Shown: in pieces, positions 1 to 7,195 of the stretch | How the letters are laid out: every line of letters starts with the position of its first letter | Position numbering within the stretch: position 1 is the first letter of the stretch | Assembly (NCBI GenBank): GCA_946886375.1 | Contig: CAMPIL010000071.1 | Span: 1-12,349 of the forward strand | DNA from: an uncultured Phycisphaerales bacterium | GTDB lineage: Bacteria; Planctomycetota; Phycisphaerae; Phycisphaerales; SM1A02 | Reading direction: 5' to 3' | Length of the DNA stretch: 12,349 nucleotides | The notes under the pieces: generated by a model | The model's input: the letters and a program-made list of their open reading frames with translations, nothing else | What the model was told of the DNA's origin: nothing | Databases searched by the model: none | Made by a program: the position numbers and the translations under genes

Positions 1-23
1 TTGCACGATAAACGCTTTCGAAA

Positions 24-40
24 ATGAGCGGTCCGCTCAT
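24..40. promoter_or_regulatory. Perfect 8-bp palindrome, TetR-operator-like
   Basis: ATGAGCGG and CCGCTCAT flank a single central T, a perfect odd-length palindrome. Dyads of the TGAGCGG/CCGCTCA kind are typical of TetR-family repressor operators, so this is a plausible operator. No regulator gene is visible; it may lie left of the window. The target could be gnd to the right or a divergent gene to the left. Function is inferred from symmetry and composition only. Confidence 0.45.
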
Positions 41-41
41 G

Positions 42-65
42 TTCAAAATTTGGACAGATTTTGAA
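42..65. repeat. 8-bp inverted repeat upstream of gnd
   Basis: TTCAAAAT at 42-49 and ATTTTGAA at 58-65 are perfect inverted arms around an 8-base spacer, one base after the palindrome at 24-40. The AT-rich arms stand out in GC-rich surroundings. It could be a second operator or a weak hairpin. It lies about 110 bases upstream of the gnd start, within reach of a promoter, but no convincing -35/-10 pair was found around it. Confidence 0.4.
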
Positions 66-175
66 ATAGTTGTCAAGCGGCGGGAAACTGCGAAACGCAC
101 TTCAATGCGTCAGCCGTTCACCTCACGCTCCCATTGACTTGCCCTTGCCGCGTGCTCGCCCGATGATGCCGCACC

Positions 176-1717
176 ATGGCAGAATCAACTTCCGCGCCGC
201 GATGCGATGTCGGCCTCATCGGCTTGGGCGTGATGGGACAGAACCTCATCCTGAACATGGCCGACCACGGTTACTGGGTCGCGGTGTACAACCGCACGAC
301 CGATGTCACCGACAAGTTCATCGCCGATCATCCGCCGCACTCCTTCGGCACGCTCGGCGGCGGACTGGTTGGGTGCAAATCACTAACGGAGTTCCTCGCG
401 GCGATGAAGTCGCCGCGCATCATCATCTTGCTGGTGAAAGCCGGCCCGCCCGTCGATGCCGTGTGCGAATCGCTCATCGAAGCAGGCATCCAGCCGAACG
501 ACATTGTCGTTGACGGCGGCAACAGCCTGTGGACCGACACCATCGCGCGCGAAAAGAAGTACCGCGGCAAACTTACATTCTTTGGTTCTGGCATCTCGGG
601 CGGCGAGGAAGGCGCACGCTACGGTCCATCGCTCATGCCCGGCGGCGATCTCAAGGCGTGGGCGCGCCTCAAGCCCATCTGGGAAGCCATCGCGGCGAAG
701 GTCGATCCCAAGACCGGCAAGCCGATCACCGGCGCTGCCCCCGGCAAGCCCATTCTCGCGCCCGGCAGCGAGCCCTGCACCGCGTACATCGGGCCTGACG
801 GCGCCGGCCATTACGTCAAGATGGTCCACAACGGCATCGAGTACGCCGACATGCAACTCATCTCCGAAGCGTACTTCCTGATGAAGCATCTGCTGAAAAT
901 GACTCCGCCGCAGATGAGCAGCGTCTTTGCGGAATGGAACCGCGGCGATCTGGATTCGTTCCTCATCGAAATCACTGCCGACATCCTTCAACCGCGCGAT
1001 CCGGTCAAACCCCGCAAGTACCTGGTTGATTCGGTGCTGGATACGGCCGGGCAGAAAGGCACGGGCAAGTGGACCAGCGTCAACGCACTGGACATGGGCG
1101 TTGCGGCTCCCACCATCACTGAGGCGGTGTACGCCCGCATCATCAGCGCGATGAAGGAACAACGCGTCCAGGCTGCCAAGGTCTTGAAAGGACCGAAACT
1201 CGCGTACAAAGGAGGCAAAAAGGCGCTGCTCGATGCGATCCGCGATGCGCTGTACTGCTCCAAAGTCTGCGCCTACGCGCAAGGCTTTGCATTGATGGCC
1301 GAAGCGCAGAAGGAATACAAATGGCGACTGAACTTCGGTGAGATCGCAATGATCTGGCGCGGCGGCTGCATCATCCGCGCACGCTTTCTGCAGAAGATCA
1401 AGGAAGCATTCGACAGCAATCCAACGCTCGCCAATCTCATGCTTGATCCATACTTTCGCAAGACGATGGCTAAAGGCCAGGCGAACTGGCGCAAAGTGGT
1501 TTCGCTGGCGGCGCAGGCCGGCGTGGCGAGCCCGTGCTTCATGTCTGCGCTTGCGTACTTCGATTCGTACCGAAGTGCGGTGCTGCCTGCCAACCTGCTG
1601 CAAGCGCAACGCGATTACTTTGGCGCGCACACGTTCGAACGCGTCGATTCGCCTCGCGGCAAGTTCTTCCACATCGATTGGCTTCACCCGCAGCGACCGC
1701 AACTTGATGTGTCGTAA
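176..1717 (+). CDS. gnd: 6-phosphogluconate dehydrogenase (decarboxylating)
   Basis: Oxidatively decarboxylates 6-phosphogluconate to ribulose 5-phosphate with NADP+ in the cytosolic pentose phosphate pathway. The N-terminal Rossmann fold shows GLGVMG (residues 16-21) and the NADP-type NRT (39-41). The substrate site shows GGNS (114-117), [17 protein letters not shown] (141-157) and [13 protein letters not shown] (211-223), where K215 and E222 match the family's catalytic Lys and Glu. [10 protein letters not shown] (393-402) and the [12 protein letters not shown] tail (478-489, contributing to the neighbouring subunit's active site in the dimer) are intact. At 513 residues it is longer than the usual 470-490. 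Part of the excess is about 20 Gly/Pro/Lys-rich residues at 178-198, just before the catalytic Lys segment. The ATG at 176 has no strong Shine-Dalgarno, but the Rossmann motif begins soon after it, so the start is secure within a few codons. Confidence 0.97.
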   Translation: MAESTSAPRCDVGLIGLGVMGQNLILNMADHGYWVAVYNRTTDVTDKFIADHPPHSFGTLGGGLVGCKSLTEFLAAMKSPRIIILLVKAGPPVDAVCESLIEAGIQPNDIVVDGGNSLWTDTIAREKKYRGKLTFFGSGISGGEEGARYGPSLMPGGDLKAWARLKPIWEAIAAKVDPKTGKPITGAAPGKPILAPGSEPCTAYIGPDGAGHYVKMVHNGIEYADMQLISEAYFLMKHLLKMTPPQMSSVFAEWNRGDLDSFLIEITADILQPRDPVKPRKYLVDSVLDTAGQKGTGKWTSVNALDMGVAAPTITEAVYARIISAMKEQRVQAAKVLKGPKLAYKGGKKALLDAIRDALYCSKVCAYAQGFALMAEAQKEYKWRLNFGEIAMIWRGGCIIRARFLQKIKEAFDSNPTLANLMLDPYFRKTMAKGQANWRKVVSLAAQAGVASPCFMSALAYFDSYRSAVLPANLLQAQRDYFGAHTFERVDSPRGKFFHIDWLHPQRPQLDVS

Positions 1718-1718
1718 C

Positions 1719-1737
1719 CCCGCCGTTTGGCGGCGGG
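1719..1737 (+). terminator. GC hairpin just after gnd
   Basis: CCCGCCG (1719-1725) and CGGCGGG (1731-1737) form a 7-bp stem with a 5-base loop, starting two bases after the gnd stop codon. No T-run follows, so it is not a textbook intrinsic terminator. It may instead act as a transcript-stabilising 3' hairpin. A second small stem, CCGGT/ACCGG (1775-1790), lies between it and the next gene. Confidence 0.4.
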
Positions 1738-1833
1738 CTGCCTCGCCGTTGACTTACCGCAATTCCATCAACCGCCGGTTCATTGACCGGTACAAGCGGG
1801 GAGAGCAGCCCCCCCTGCTCGCGGAGCGACTTC

Positions 1834-2676
1834 ATGAATTGCGTCACCAATCGTCGTACGTTTCTCGCCGCAGCTTCCGGCGGCTGTCTGGCGCTGCCAT
1901 TTGGCCTGCCGCATGTCGCCGGCGCACAAACATCGGGCGACGAAACACCGCACGCCAGCGCCGCTTTCATGTTTCCGCCGAGTTTTCCCTCGCATGAGGC
2001 CGGCGTGGCGCGCGAAATCGTCGGCAAATCACATCGCGATTTGGAGGCCGTTGCGAAGCTCATCGAAGCGCGGCCGGCGCTCGCCAAGGCGGTGTGGGAT
2101 TGGGGTTTCGGCGATTGGGAGTCGGCGCTCGGCGCGGCTTCGCACGTTGGTCGCCGCGACATCGCCGAACTGCTCATCGCGCACGGCGCCCGGCCCGACA
2201 TTTTCACGTTTGCAATGTTCGGCGAACTCGATGCGGTAAAGGCGATCATCGCAGCCAGCCCGGGCATTCAGCGTACGGCCGGGCCGCACGGCATCACACT
2301 GCTCGCCCATGCAAAAGCCGGCGGCGATGAAGCTGCGTCCGTGGTGAGTTACCTGGAATCGCTCGGCGACGCCGACCAAGCCGCTGCGAATGTGCCGCTT
2401 GATCCTGAGATGCGCCGCGAAATGCTCGGAGCCTATCGCTATGAACATTCTAGTGGTATTGCCGAAGTAGATCCGCGATTCACATGCGAAATCATCGAGC
2501 AGCGCAACGGCATGCTGGCTTTCAAGCATCTGCCGGATGGCTCTGCGCTCAATTTGTTTCACCAAGGCTCGGGGCAATTCCATCCGGCCGGCGCTCCGAA
2601 GGTGCGCATCACGTTTTCGCAAGCAAGCTTGACGATCGAAGACGGCGCGCTGCGCGTCATGGCGAAGAAGGCGTGA
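1834..2676 (+). CDS. Tat-exported ankyrin-like protein
   Basis: Predicted 280-residue exported protein of unknown role. The start is set at ATG 1834, which has GGAG eight bases upstream and directly opens a twin-arginine signal: NRRTFLAAA at residues 6-14, a hydrophobic stretch, and a likely AGA cleavage site near residue 31. An in-frame ATG at 1783 would bury the signal 17 residues inside and is less likely. Residues about 65-165 (DLEAVAKLIEARP, then SALGAASHVGRRDIAELLIAHGA, then LDAVKAIIAASPG) have the helix-turn-helix spacing of degenerate ankyrin repeats, usually protein-binding. The C-terminal 90 residues look beta-rich and are not recognised. The SDR gene follows 34 bases later on the same strand, so the two may be co-transcribed. 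Tat export implies folding in the cytoplasm before transport. Confidence 0.75.
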   Translation: MNCVTNRRTFLAAASGGCLALPFGLPHVAGAQTSGDETPHASAAFMFPPSFPSHEAGVAREIVGKSHRDLEAVAKLIEARPALAKAVWDWGFGDWESALGAASHVGRRDIAELLIAHGARPDIFTFAMFGELDAVKAIIAASPGIQRTAGPHGITLLAHAKAGGDEAASVVSYLESLGDADQAAANVPLDPEMRREMLGAYRYEHSSGIAEVDPRFTCEIIEQRNGMLAFKHLPDGSALNLFHQGSGQFHPAGAPKVRITFSQASLTIEDGALRVMAKKA

Positions 2677-2710
2677 GGCGTCGGCGAGCATCGAACAGGA
2701 AGGCCATTGC

Positions 2711-3601
2711 ATGTCTCAACTTGTCGTGATCGCCGGCGCGACCGGCGCGTTGGGGCGGCACGCGATCGATGCGTTTCGCGACGCTGGATACCGCGTGCGG
2801 GCGCTGGCGCGGCCCTCCGTGCGCTTTGAAGCGTTACGCGGTGTCGCTGATGAAATTTTCCCGGCAAATGCGCTGCAAGCAGAGGCCCTCATCGAACCCT
2901 GCAAAGGCGCGAACGTAGTGCTGTCGGCAATCGGCGCAAGCGTTCTGCCATCCGTCAGGCTTGGACGCGCGAGTTTTGAGAATGTCGATACTCCTGCGAA
3001 CTTGAATCTGATCAATGCCGCTCAAACAACAGGCGTCGGGAAGTTCGTGTACGTGTCGCTGCATTGCGAAGCGTCAGAGATGTTGCAACGCGTGAGATAC
3101 GTGCGCAGCCACGAGCGCGTGGTTGAGGCGCTTGCTCGCACGAGCCTGCCGTACTGCATTGTTCGGCCCACAGGTTTCTTCAGTGCCTTTGGCGAGTTCG
3201 TGGCCATGGCCAAGCGCGGGCAGCCCGCGCCGGTGTTTGGCGGCGGCGCGGTGAAAACCAACCCGGTTCACGAGGCCGATGTGGCACAACTGTGCGCGGA
3301 AGCCGCGCGTTCCGACAATCAACTGAAGGAAATCTCGATCGGCGGCCCTGATATTCTGACGCGCCGCGAAATCGCCGAACTGGCCTTTGCCGCACTAGGC
3401 AAGCGGCCGCGCATTATTTCGGCACCGCTGCTGGCGGGAACACTGGGCTGCATTGCGCTGCGTCCCTTCCATCCGCGCATGGCTGACCTGATCGAGTTCA
3501 TCGTCGCGATCTCGAAGCAGGATGTGATCGCGCCGGCTCGCGGCCGCCGTCGGTTGTGTGATTATTTCCGAGAACTGGCCGCCGCTTCGCGAGCGAGCTG
3601 A
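2711..3601 (+). CDS. NAD(P)-binding atypical SDR / NmrA-like protein
   Basis: Predicted 296-residue Rossmann-fold protein of the atypical (NmrA-like) short-chain dehydrogenase group. The nucleotide-binding loop is GATGALGRHA (residues 8-17); YVSLH near 115, YCIVRPTGFF near 150 and GGPDILTRREIAELAF near 218 match the usual core of this group. The classical YxxxK catalytic pair is not evident, so it may bind NAD(P)H as a sensor, or act on a substrate that cannot be guessed here. AGGAAGG about seven bases upstream of the ATG is a good ribosome binding site. It lies 34 bases after the Tat-protein gene and converges on the HIT gene, with 35 bases between the two stop codons. Confidence 0.85.
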   Translation: MSQLVVIAGATGALGRHAIDAFRDAGYRVRALARPSVRFEALRGVADEIFPANALQAEALIEPCKGANVVLSAIGASVLPSVRLGRASFENVDTPANLNLINAAQTTGVGKFVYVSLHCEASEMLQRVRYVRSHERVVEALARTSLPYCIVRPTGFFSAFGEFVAMAKRGQPAPVFGGGAVKTNPVHEADVAQLCAEAARSDNQLKEISIGGPDILTRREIAELAFAALGKRPRIISAPLLAGTLGCIALRPFHPRMADLIEFIVAISKQDVIAPARGRRRLCDYFRELAAASRAS

Positions 3602-3636
3602 CGCGCCGGTGCGTTCCCTCCCCCTATCCCCACTGG

Positions 3637-4167
3637 CTAAACGTTCAACGTCTCTGCGCACGCTCGGTACTGCCTCGCCATCTCTTCCAGCGCTTCGGGA
3701 ATCACGCGCACCTGTCCCACGATTGACATGAAATTCGTGTCGCCAGCCCAACGGGGCACCAGATGCGCGTGCAGGTGCTCAGGCAAGCCCGCCCCGGCCG
3801 CACGCCCTTGGTTGATTCCCAAGTTGACGCCCTGCGGCTCCAGGGTGCGCTGCATCAAGTCCGTCGCGATTTCCACCAATCGCCAGAACGCAGCGCGCTG
3901 TGGCGGATCGTAATCCAGCAGCGTCGGACGCGGTTCACCCAGCGCGGTCATCAGGTGACCATTGGCGTATGGATATCGATTCAGCAGCACCAATCCGTGT
4001 TCGTTGCGATACACAACCAGATGACGCTCATCGTGCTGCGGGTGAGCCCAGTACTCGGCGATGAAGTTGCTGATGGACGCATCGGTCTGGCCGATTTCCT
4101 CGGCTTTGCGCGTCAACTCGCGCAGGTAGTGCATGCGCCACGGAGCCCAGAGATTTTCGTAGTTCAT
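3637..4167 (-). CDS. HIT-family nucleotide hydrolase / Ap4A phosphorylase-like
   Basis: A 176-residue histidine-triad protein, expected to cleave nucleotide phosphoanhydride or phosphoramidate bonds. The catalytic motif HLHAHLV (residues 131-137) carries all three histidines, with the middle one expected to be the nucleophile. The N-terminal LWAPWRMHYL (6-15), the NRYPYANGHLM strand (63-73) and GDTNFM (142-147) match the subgroup annotated as Ap4A phosphorylase-like proteins, as in actinobacteria. Exact substrate is not deducible. The ATG at 4167 has no good Shine-Dalgarno at the normal distance; a GGAGG lies too far upstream. This is the last host-type gene before the mobile-element region. 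Confidence 0.9.
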   Translation of the reverse strand: MNYENLWAPWRMHYLRELTRKAEEIGQTDASISNFIAEYWAHPQHDERHLVVYRNEHGLVLLNRYPYANGHLMTALGEPRPTLLDYDPPQRAAFWRLVEIATDLMQRTLEPQGVNLGINQGRAAGAGLPEHLHAHLVPRWAGDTNFMSIVGQVRVIPEALEEMARQYRACAETLNV

Positions 4168-4426
4168 GCGCGCATGGTAACGCGATTACTTTCCTCCAAA
4201 TCCCCGCTTGCTCGCGGCTGCATGGTCTGGATGTGATTGAGGGCTCCGGCCGCTCGTCAGGCGCGGCGTCCGGACATCGCACCCGAATTGTTGCGGGGGC
4301 GTTTGATCCCATCGGGGGATCGGACACGCCAGCGGGCCGTTTTGAAAAAACGCTTGAACAGCGGGCATTTCCGTCGCATTGACAGAACGCGGACGCAGAC
4401 ACTGGACCAAATTCCGGACCACACGA
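4168..4426. other. Intergenic, probable left junction of inserted DNA
   Basis: This 259-base gap lies between the start of the chromosomal HIT gene and the end of a broken integrase, both on the - strand. It must hold the HIT promoter, and integrases usually sit next to their attachment site, so the element end is expected here. No tRNA or complete direct repeat is visible. Two small dyads occur: GATCCC/GGGATC (4305-4321) and CGTTTT-GAA-AAAACG (4338-4352). The second lies about 75 bases beyond the integrase stop and could help end transcription. Confidence 0.4.
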
Positions 4427-5703
4427 TCACGCCTGTTTCGCCCTCGCCTGTTGGAGTTGGTCGCGGTACCACCGCTCCGCCAAGGCCACCGATTCGCGGA
4501 GGTGCTGCATTACCTGGCGGTAGTCAGTGTAGTGCCATCGGCGGAGCAGCTTCGATCCCTCCCCGCGATCTCGACGGAGCGTCCCGATCGTATTGTCATC
4601 CACGCCGGCAGACCGAAACCAGGTTTCATGTGTCATGCGGAAGCTGCGCGCATTCAGCATCGGATCGACAATATCGACTGTGGCTAGATCGCGTTGAAAC
4701 TGCCGCTTTCGAGCCACGTCATAGCGACCAATCCCCACGGCCTCATCGAAGACCCGAGCGCCAGGGTGCACCATGCCGATTTGACCACCGAGCAGCGAAG
4801 CCAGCCAGCGCGGCAGCGGCAGAAGGAACGCCAGCCCATTCTTGGCGACTTCCTTGCGGATCGACAGCGTCGGCATATCCGACAAATCAAAATCAGATCG
4901 AAGCAGGCGCATTGCCTCCTCGCCGCGCACTCCAGTCCATGCGCGAAGCATGTAAAACAGGCGACGCCGCGGCGGGATCGCATCCGCGGCCGGCGCAAGT
5001 GACGCGAATAACTCGGGCACATCGGCGACCAAGGCATCAAATTCTGTCGGCCTAAATGCACGGTGCGGCCGTTTGGGGTCAGTGTCTCCATCAATGCGCG
5101 TGGTGCGATCCGCCTGATTCTCCTTGCAATAGCCCTTCAACCAAAGCCAACGATTGAAGCGCCGCAGAATGGACCGTTGAGCTTAATCCAGTCATGTGAT
5201 TGCCCCGCTTCGCGCGATTGCCGCAGGAACGCTTCCACCTTCAACACTGCTTCCGGCTTGCCCATTTCGCCGGCCGTTGCAACGCCGGCCGTAGCGATAA
5301 ATCGATTGAGCAAATAGGTGTTCTTCCGTCGCCAGGCCGCGTTCGTGATTGTCGCCAGGTATTCGCGCACGACACCATCGATCGCAGTCGGGCCCTTGTC
5401 CATGACCGCGATGTCCTGGTGAGTGAGAATGCCGAGCTTAACCGCATGGCGCTTGTCGTTTTCACGGCGCTGCAGGAGATCGCGATACTCTGCCGCGCGC
5501 CGCTTGCTTTCGTCGAAGTCAGCGCGCGTTGCGCGCTCACCGGATGAAACCGGCTTCCATTTTCCATCCCATGATTTGATTTTGACCCACCAGATTCCGC
5601 CGCGTTGATACGGCTTTCCCATGTCATCGCCACCGCGCGTTTCGGCGCGGGCCTCCATATTTGCGGAGTCGATGATACAGGGATTGGCCGCGGCGGTGAT
5701 CAT
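4427..5703 (-). pseudogene. Tyrosine recombinase/integrase, frameshifted and degenerate
   Basis: Two abutting reading frames make one phage-type integrase. The upstream frame (5703 to 5137) carries an Arm DNA-binding domain starting at MGKPYQRGGIWWVKI and most of the core-binding domain. The downstream frame holds the catalytic domain. Reading the downstream frame back past its TTG (5140) to a stop at 5183-5185 recovers the missing end of the core-binding domain (AQRSILRRFNRWLWLKGY), so the break is near 5180-5190. The span is 1277 bases, one short of 426 codons, which fits a one-base deletion. WTGVRGEEAMRLL keeps the first catalytic Arg, KEVAKNG the Lys, and RWHYTD the Tyr. The HxxR box reads RSFRM and the LGH box reads LRRD, so both histidine positions are lost. 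The ATG at 5703 overlaps the initiator's stop (ATGA); ATG 5622 is an alternative start. A sequencing error could explain the frameshift but not the substitutions. Confidence 0.85.
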
Positions 5704-6584
5704 GCTGGCGCGGCTTTACGCTTGGTGGCTTCGTGCTCTGCTTTTGCCTTTTCGTACTCGGCGCGAGCGTCAACAGTCTCAGTTGTCGGTTCGATGACGG
5801 TGTGGGCCGGCGTGCTGCTTTTGCTCGATGGGATGTACTTCCGGAGAGAAGTGACTATTGCGCCGCCCCTGAACTCTGGCGGCGTGTGTCGAAACAATTT
5901 CTCTGTGAGGCGGATCGTCTCTGGCGTGATTCGCGGATCAGTGGCCAGTTCTTGGACGACACTCGGGTTGAGGACGCCAGCATGCCGAAGCGCTTTCTCG
6001 TTGGCGTTGACCTGATCATCAAAGATCAGCGCAGCATCAACCGTCAGCGTTGTTGATGTTGTTGGTTTTGTCTTTACTTCCTTAGGGGCGTGCGTTTCGC
6101 GACTTTGGGTCGCCCCTTTCGCGACTTTGGGTCGCCCCTTTCGCGACTTTGGATCACCCCTTTTGCGACTTTGGACCGCCCGTTTACGCGATCGGCGGTC
6201 GCCCGTTGGTCGCGAATCGGCGTCGGCCTTTTTCCTATCCTCGAATTCGTGTTGGGCAGTCTCCAGGTATGGCTGCGCAAGTTTGGGGTTGTATCGATAG
6301 CGCTTTACCCGGTGTCGGCCGTTGCCGCCGCCCAGAACAGTCAAAACGCCGCGACTGCACAGCCGGGCTTCCGCCCTTCGTATCGCGTCGCTGCAAAGGC
6401 CGGTCTCCAGCATCCATTCATGGCGGCTCTTTTCAAATTCCCATGTGCGTCCTCTGAATGAATCGTTGGCGACGATGATCATGTCCTTTTCGGCCGGCGT
6501 CATTACGACGTTGAGCCCCCATTGCTTGATGTAGCGCGGCTGTCGTCCAAACTCATCGCCCGCCTGCAACTCTCTCACTTCCAT
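5700..6584 (-). CDS. Winged-helix replication initiator, lambda O-like layout
   Basis: A 294-residue protein with an N-terminal winged-helix-like region (about 25-100: LNVVMTPAEKDMIIVAND, a predicted recognition helix near SDAIRRAEARLCSRG, and a basic wing HRVKRYRY). This resembles the N-terminal domains of phage and plasmid replication initiators. Residues about 120-170 form a highly basic Arg/Lys linker encoded by tandem 22-bp DNA repeats. A Thr-rich stretch (TKPTTSTTLT) leads into a helical C-terminal domain (about 184-255) and a charged tail. By analogy the C-terminal part would recruit helicase or a loader; this is inferred. The ATG overlaps the end of the HTH gene by ten bases, with GAGGTG just upstream, so translation is probably coupled. 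The stop overlaps the integrase ATG. A transcriptional regulator is the main alternative, but in-gene repeats plus a neighbouring T-rich region favour an initiator. Confidence 0.65.
   Translation of the reverse strand: MEVRELQAGDEFGRQPRYIKQWGLNVVMTPAEKDMIIVANDSFRGRTWEFEKSRHEWMLETGLCSDAIRRAEARLCSRGVLTVLGGGNGRHRVKRYRYNPKLAQPYLETAQHEFEDRKKADADSRPTGDRRSRKRAVQSRKRGDPKSRKGRPKVAKGATQSRETHAPKEVKTKPTTSTTLTVDAALIFDDQVNANEKALRHAGVLNPSVVQELATDPRITPETIRLTEKLFRHTPPEFRGGAIVTSLRKYIPSSKSSTPAHTVIEPTTETVDARAEYEKAKAEHEATKRKAAPA
6050..6084. other. T-rich strand-asymmetric stretch, candidate unwinding element
   Basis: Of these 35 bases, 24 are A or T and only three are A on the + strand, an unusual composition in this GC-rich region. 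It lies inside the initiator gene, 14 bases beyond the last clear 22-bp repeat in coding direction. In lambda the AT-rich duplex-opening region sits in the same place relative to the O iterons. Its unwinding role is inferred. The Thr/Lys-rich linker it encodes could by itself explain the bias. Confidence 0.45.
6099..6205. repeat. Tandem 22-bp dyad repeats (iteron-like) inside the initiator gene
   Basis: Units begin at 6099, 6121, 6143, 6165 and 6188. Each core is GCGAC-TTTGG-GTCGC or a variant, with inverted arms GCGAC/GTCGC, followed by a spacer near CCCTTTC. Units 1 and 2 are identical, unit 3 differs at three positions, unit 4 is one base longer, and unit 5 is degenerate (GCGAT and GTCGC arms). 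The 22-base period is close to two helical turns, which would put protein sites on one face of the DNA. They are best read as binding sites for the initiator encoded around them, forming a candidate origin. Confidence 0.8.
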
Positions 6585-6835
6585 AGCGTCACCTCGTTAT
6601 CCGGTGACTGCCGACGTTTCTTGCGCGTCCCGTCGGCCTTGCGCGCATCGATGCCGTTTAGCGCCTGGCGCACCATGGCGATTGCGTCCTGGTCGTAAAA
6701 TCGGAAGTTGCGACCGCGCGCGATTGGCTGAATGTGTTGTCTACTACACAACACATAATTGACGCGATGAACCGGCACGCGAAGCAATTCCGCGATCGCT
6801 CTGCTCGTCAGCAACTCAACGGTGCGGCCGCTCAT
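6575..6835 (-). CDS. MerR-like HTH DNA-binding protein, upstream partner of initiator
   Basis: An 86-residue small DNA-binding protein. The start is set at ATG 6835, which has GGCGGA a few bases upstream; an earlier in-frame ATG (6922) would add 29 residues of Pro/Gly-rich sequence with no family character. LLTSRAIAELLRVPVHRVNYVL (residues 7-28) is a MerR/excisionase-type helix-turn-helix, followed by a wing containing NFRFYDQDAIAMVRQAL and a basic tail ARKADGTRKKRR. Its sequence closely parallels the next gene upstream (6954-7181). It overlaps the initiator start by ten bases, so it is co-expressed with it. It may be an excisionase, a recombination directionality factor, or a regulator of the replication gene. 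Confidence 0.7.
   Translation of the reverse strand: MSGRTVELLTSRAIAELLRVPVHRVNYVLCSRQHIQPIARGRNFRFYDQDAIAMVRQALNGIDARKADGTRKKRRQSPDNEVTLWK
6732..6756. repeat. 9-bp inverted repeat within HTH gene
   Basis: ATGTGTTGT (6732-6740) and ACAACACAT (6748-6756) are perfect inverted arms around seven bases, AT-rich by local standards. They lie in the codons of the HTH and wing segment. The paralogous gene encodes a similar RQHIQP segment without this symmetry, so the dyad is not required by the protein sequence. It may be an internal operator or an mRNA hairpin ahead of the initiator cistron. Confidence 0.4.
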
Positions 6836-6953
6836 GCCGGGTCCGCCGTTTGAGCAGCCTGGAGGTCTAGACGCGTGATGCGCCATCCAGAAACAGGCCG
6901 CCGTAGTCCGGTGCGCGGGCAAGTGCCGCTGAGTGGCTGGACGGTGGTCTCAG

Positions 6954-7181
6954 TCAACGGCCCGCCCTCCGTCGCAAATTGCGATTGTGTTCCATGTCCG
7001 CCAGTTCTAGCCTGACGAGGGCAACCGCTTCACGATCAAAAACTCGAAGCGTGCCGGCACGCCCGGCCGGCTGAATATGTTGTCGCGTGGCCAGTACGTG
7101 CAGGACCCGGTGCAACGGCACTTGCAGTTCTGCGGCGATCACGCCTGGCGTGATGATCTTGGGTTGTGTAGCGCGTCCCAT
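6954..7181 (-). CDS. MerR-like HTH DNA-binding protein, paralogue
   Basis: A 75-residue protein with one MerR/excisionase-type domain: KIITPGVIAAELQVPLHRVLHVL (residues 8-30), the shared RQHIQP turn (33-38), then a wing with LRVFDREAVALVRLEL and a basic tail NRNLRRRAGR. It is clearly a paralogue of the next gene downstream, sharing the spacing and the VP-HRV--VL--RQHIQP signature. Only a weak GGGGT ribosome site precedes the ATG at 7181. It is the first gene after an 84-base gap rich in GTAC motifs, which makes it the likely head of the HTH-HTH-initiator transcript and a candidate autoregulator. Excisionase function is an alternative. Confidence 0.7.
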   Translation of the reverse strand: MGRATQPKIITPGVIAAELQVPLHRVLHVLATRQHIQPAGRAGTLRVFDREAVALVRLELADMEHNRNLRRRAGR

Positions 7182-7195
7182 ACAAGGGACCCCGC

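Noticed and set aside
383..1702. 439-codon open frame antisense to gnd
   Set aside because: It mirrors a well-supported gnd gene in GC-rich DNA, where the opposite strand often stays open. Its translation has no recognisable motif.
4168..4426. tRNA or tRNA-derived attachment site at the element's left end
   Set aside because: I looked for a T-arm-like GGTTCGAATCC and an acceptor stem and saw neither.
4237..5055. 272-codon + strand open frame over the broken integrase
   Set aside because: The - strand has clear integrase domains here. The + strand product is Arg/Pro/Ser-rich and featureless, as expected of a shadow frame.
6099..6205. CRISPR array
   Set aside because: The repeats are contiguous, 22 bp, with no unique spacers, and lie inside a coding frame.
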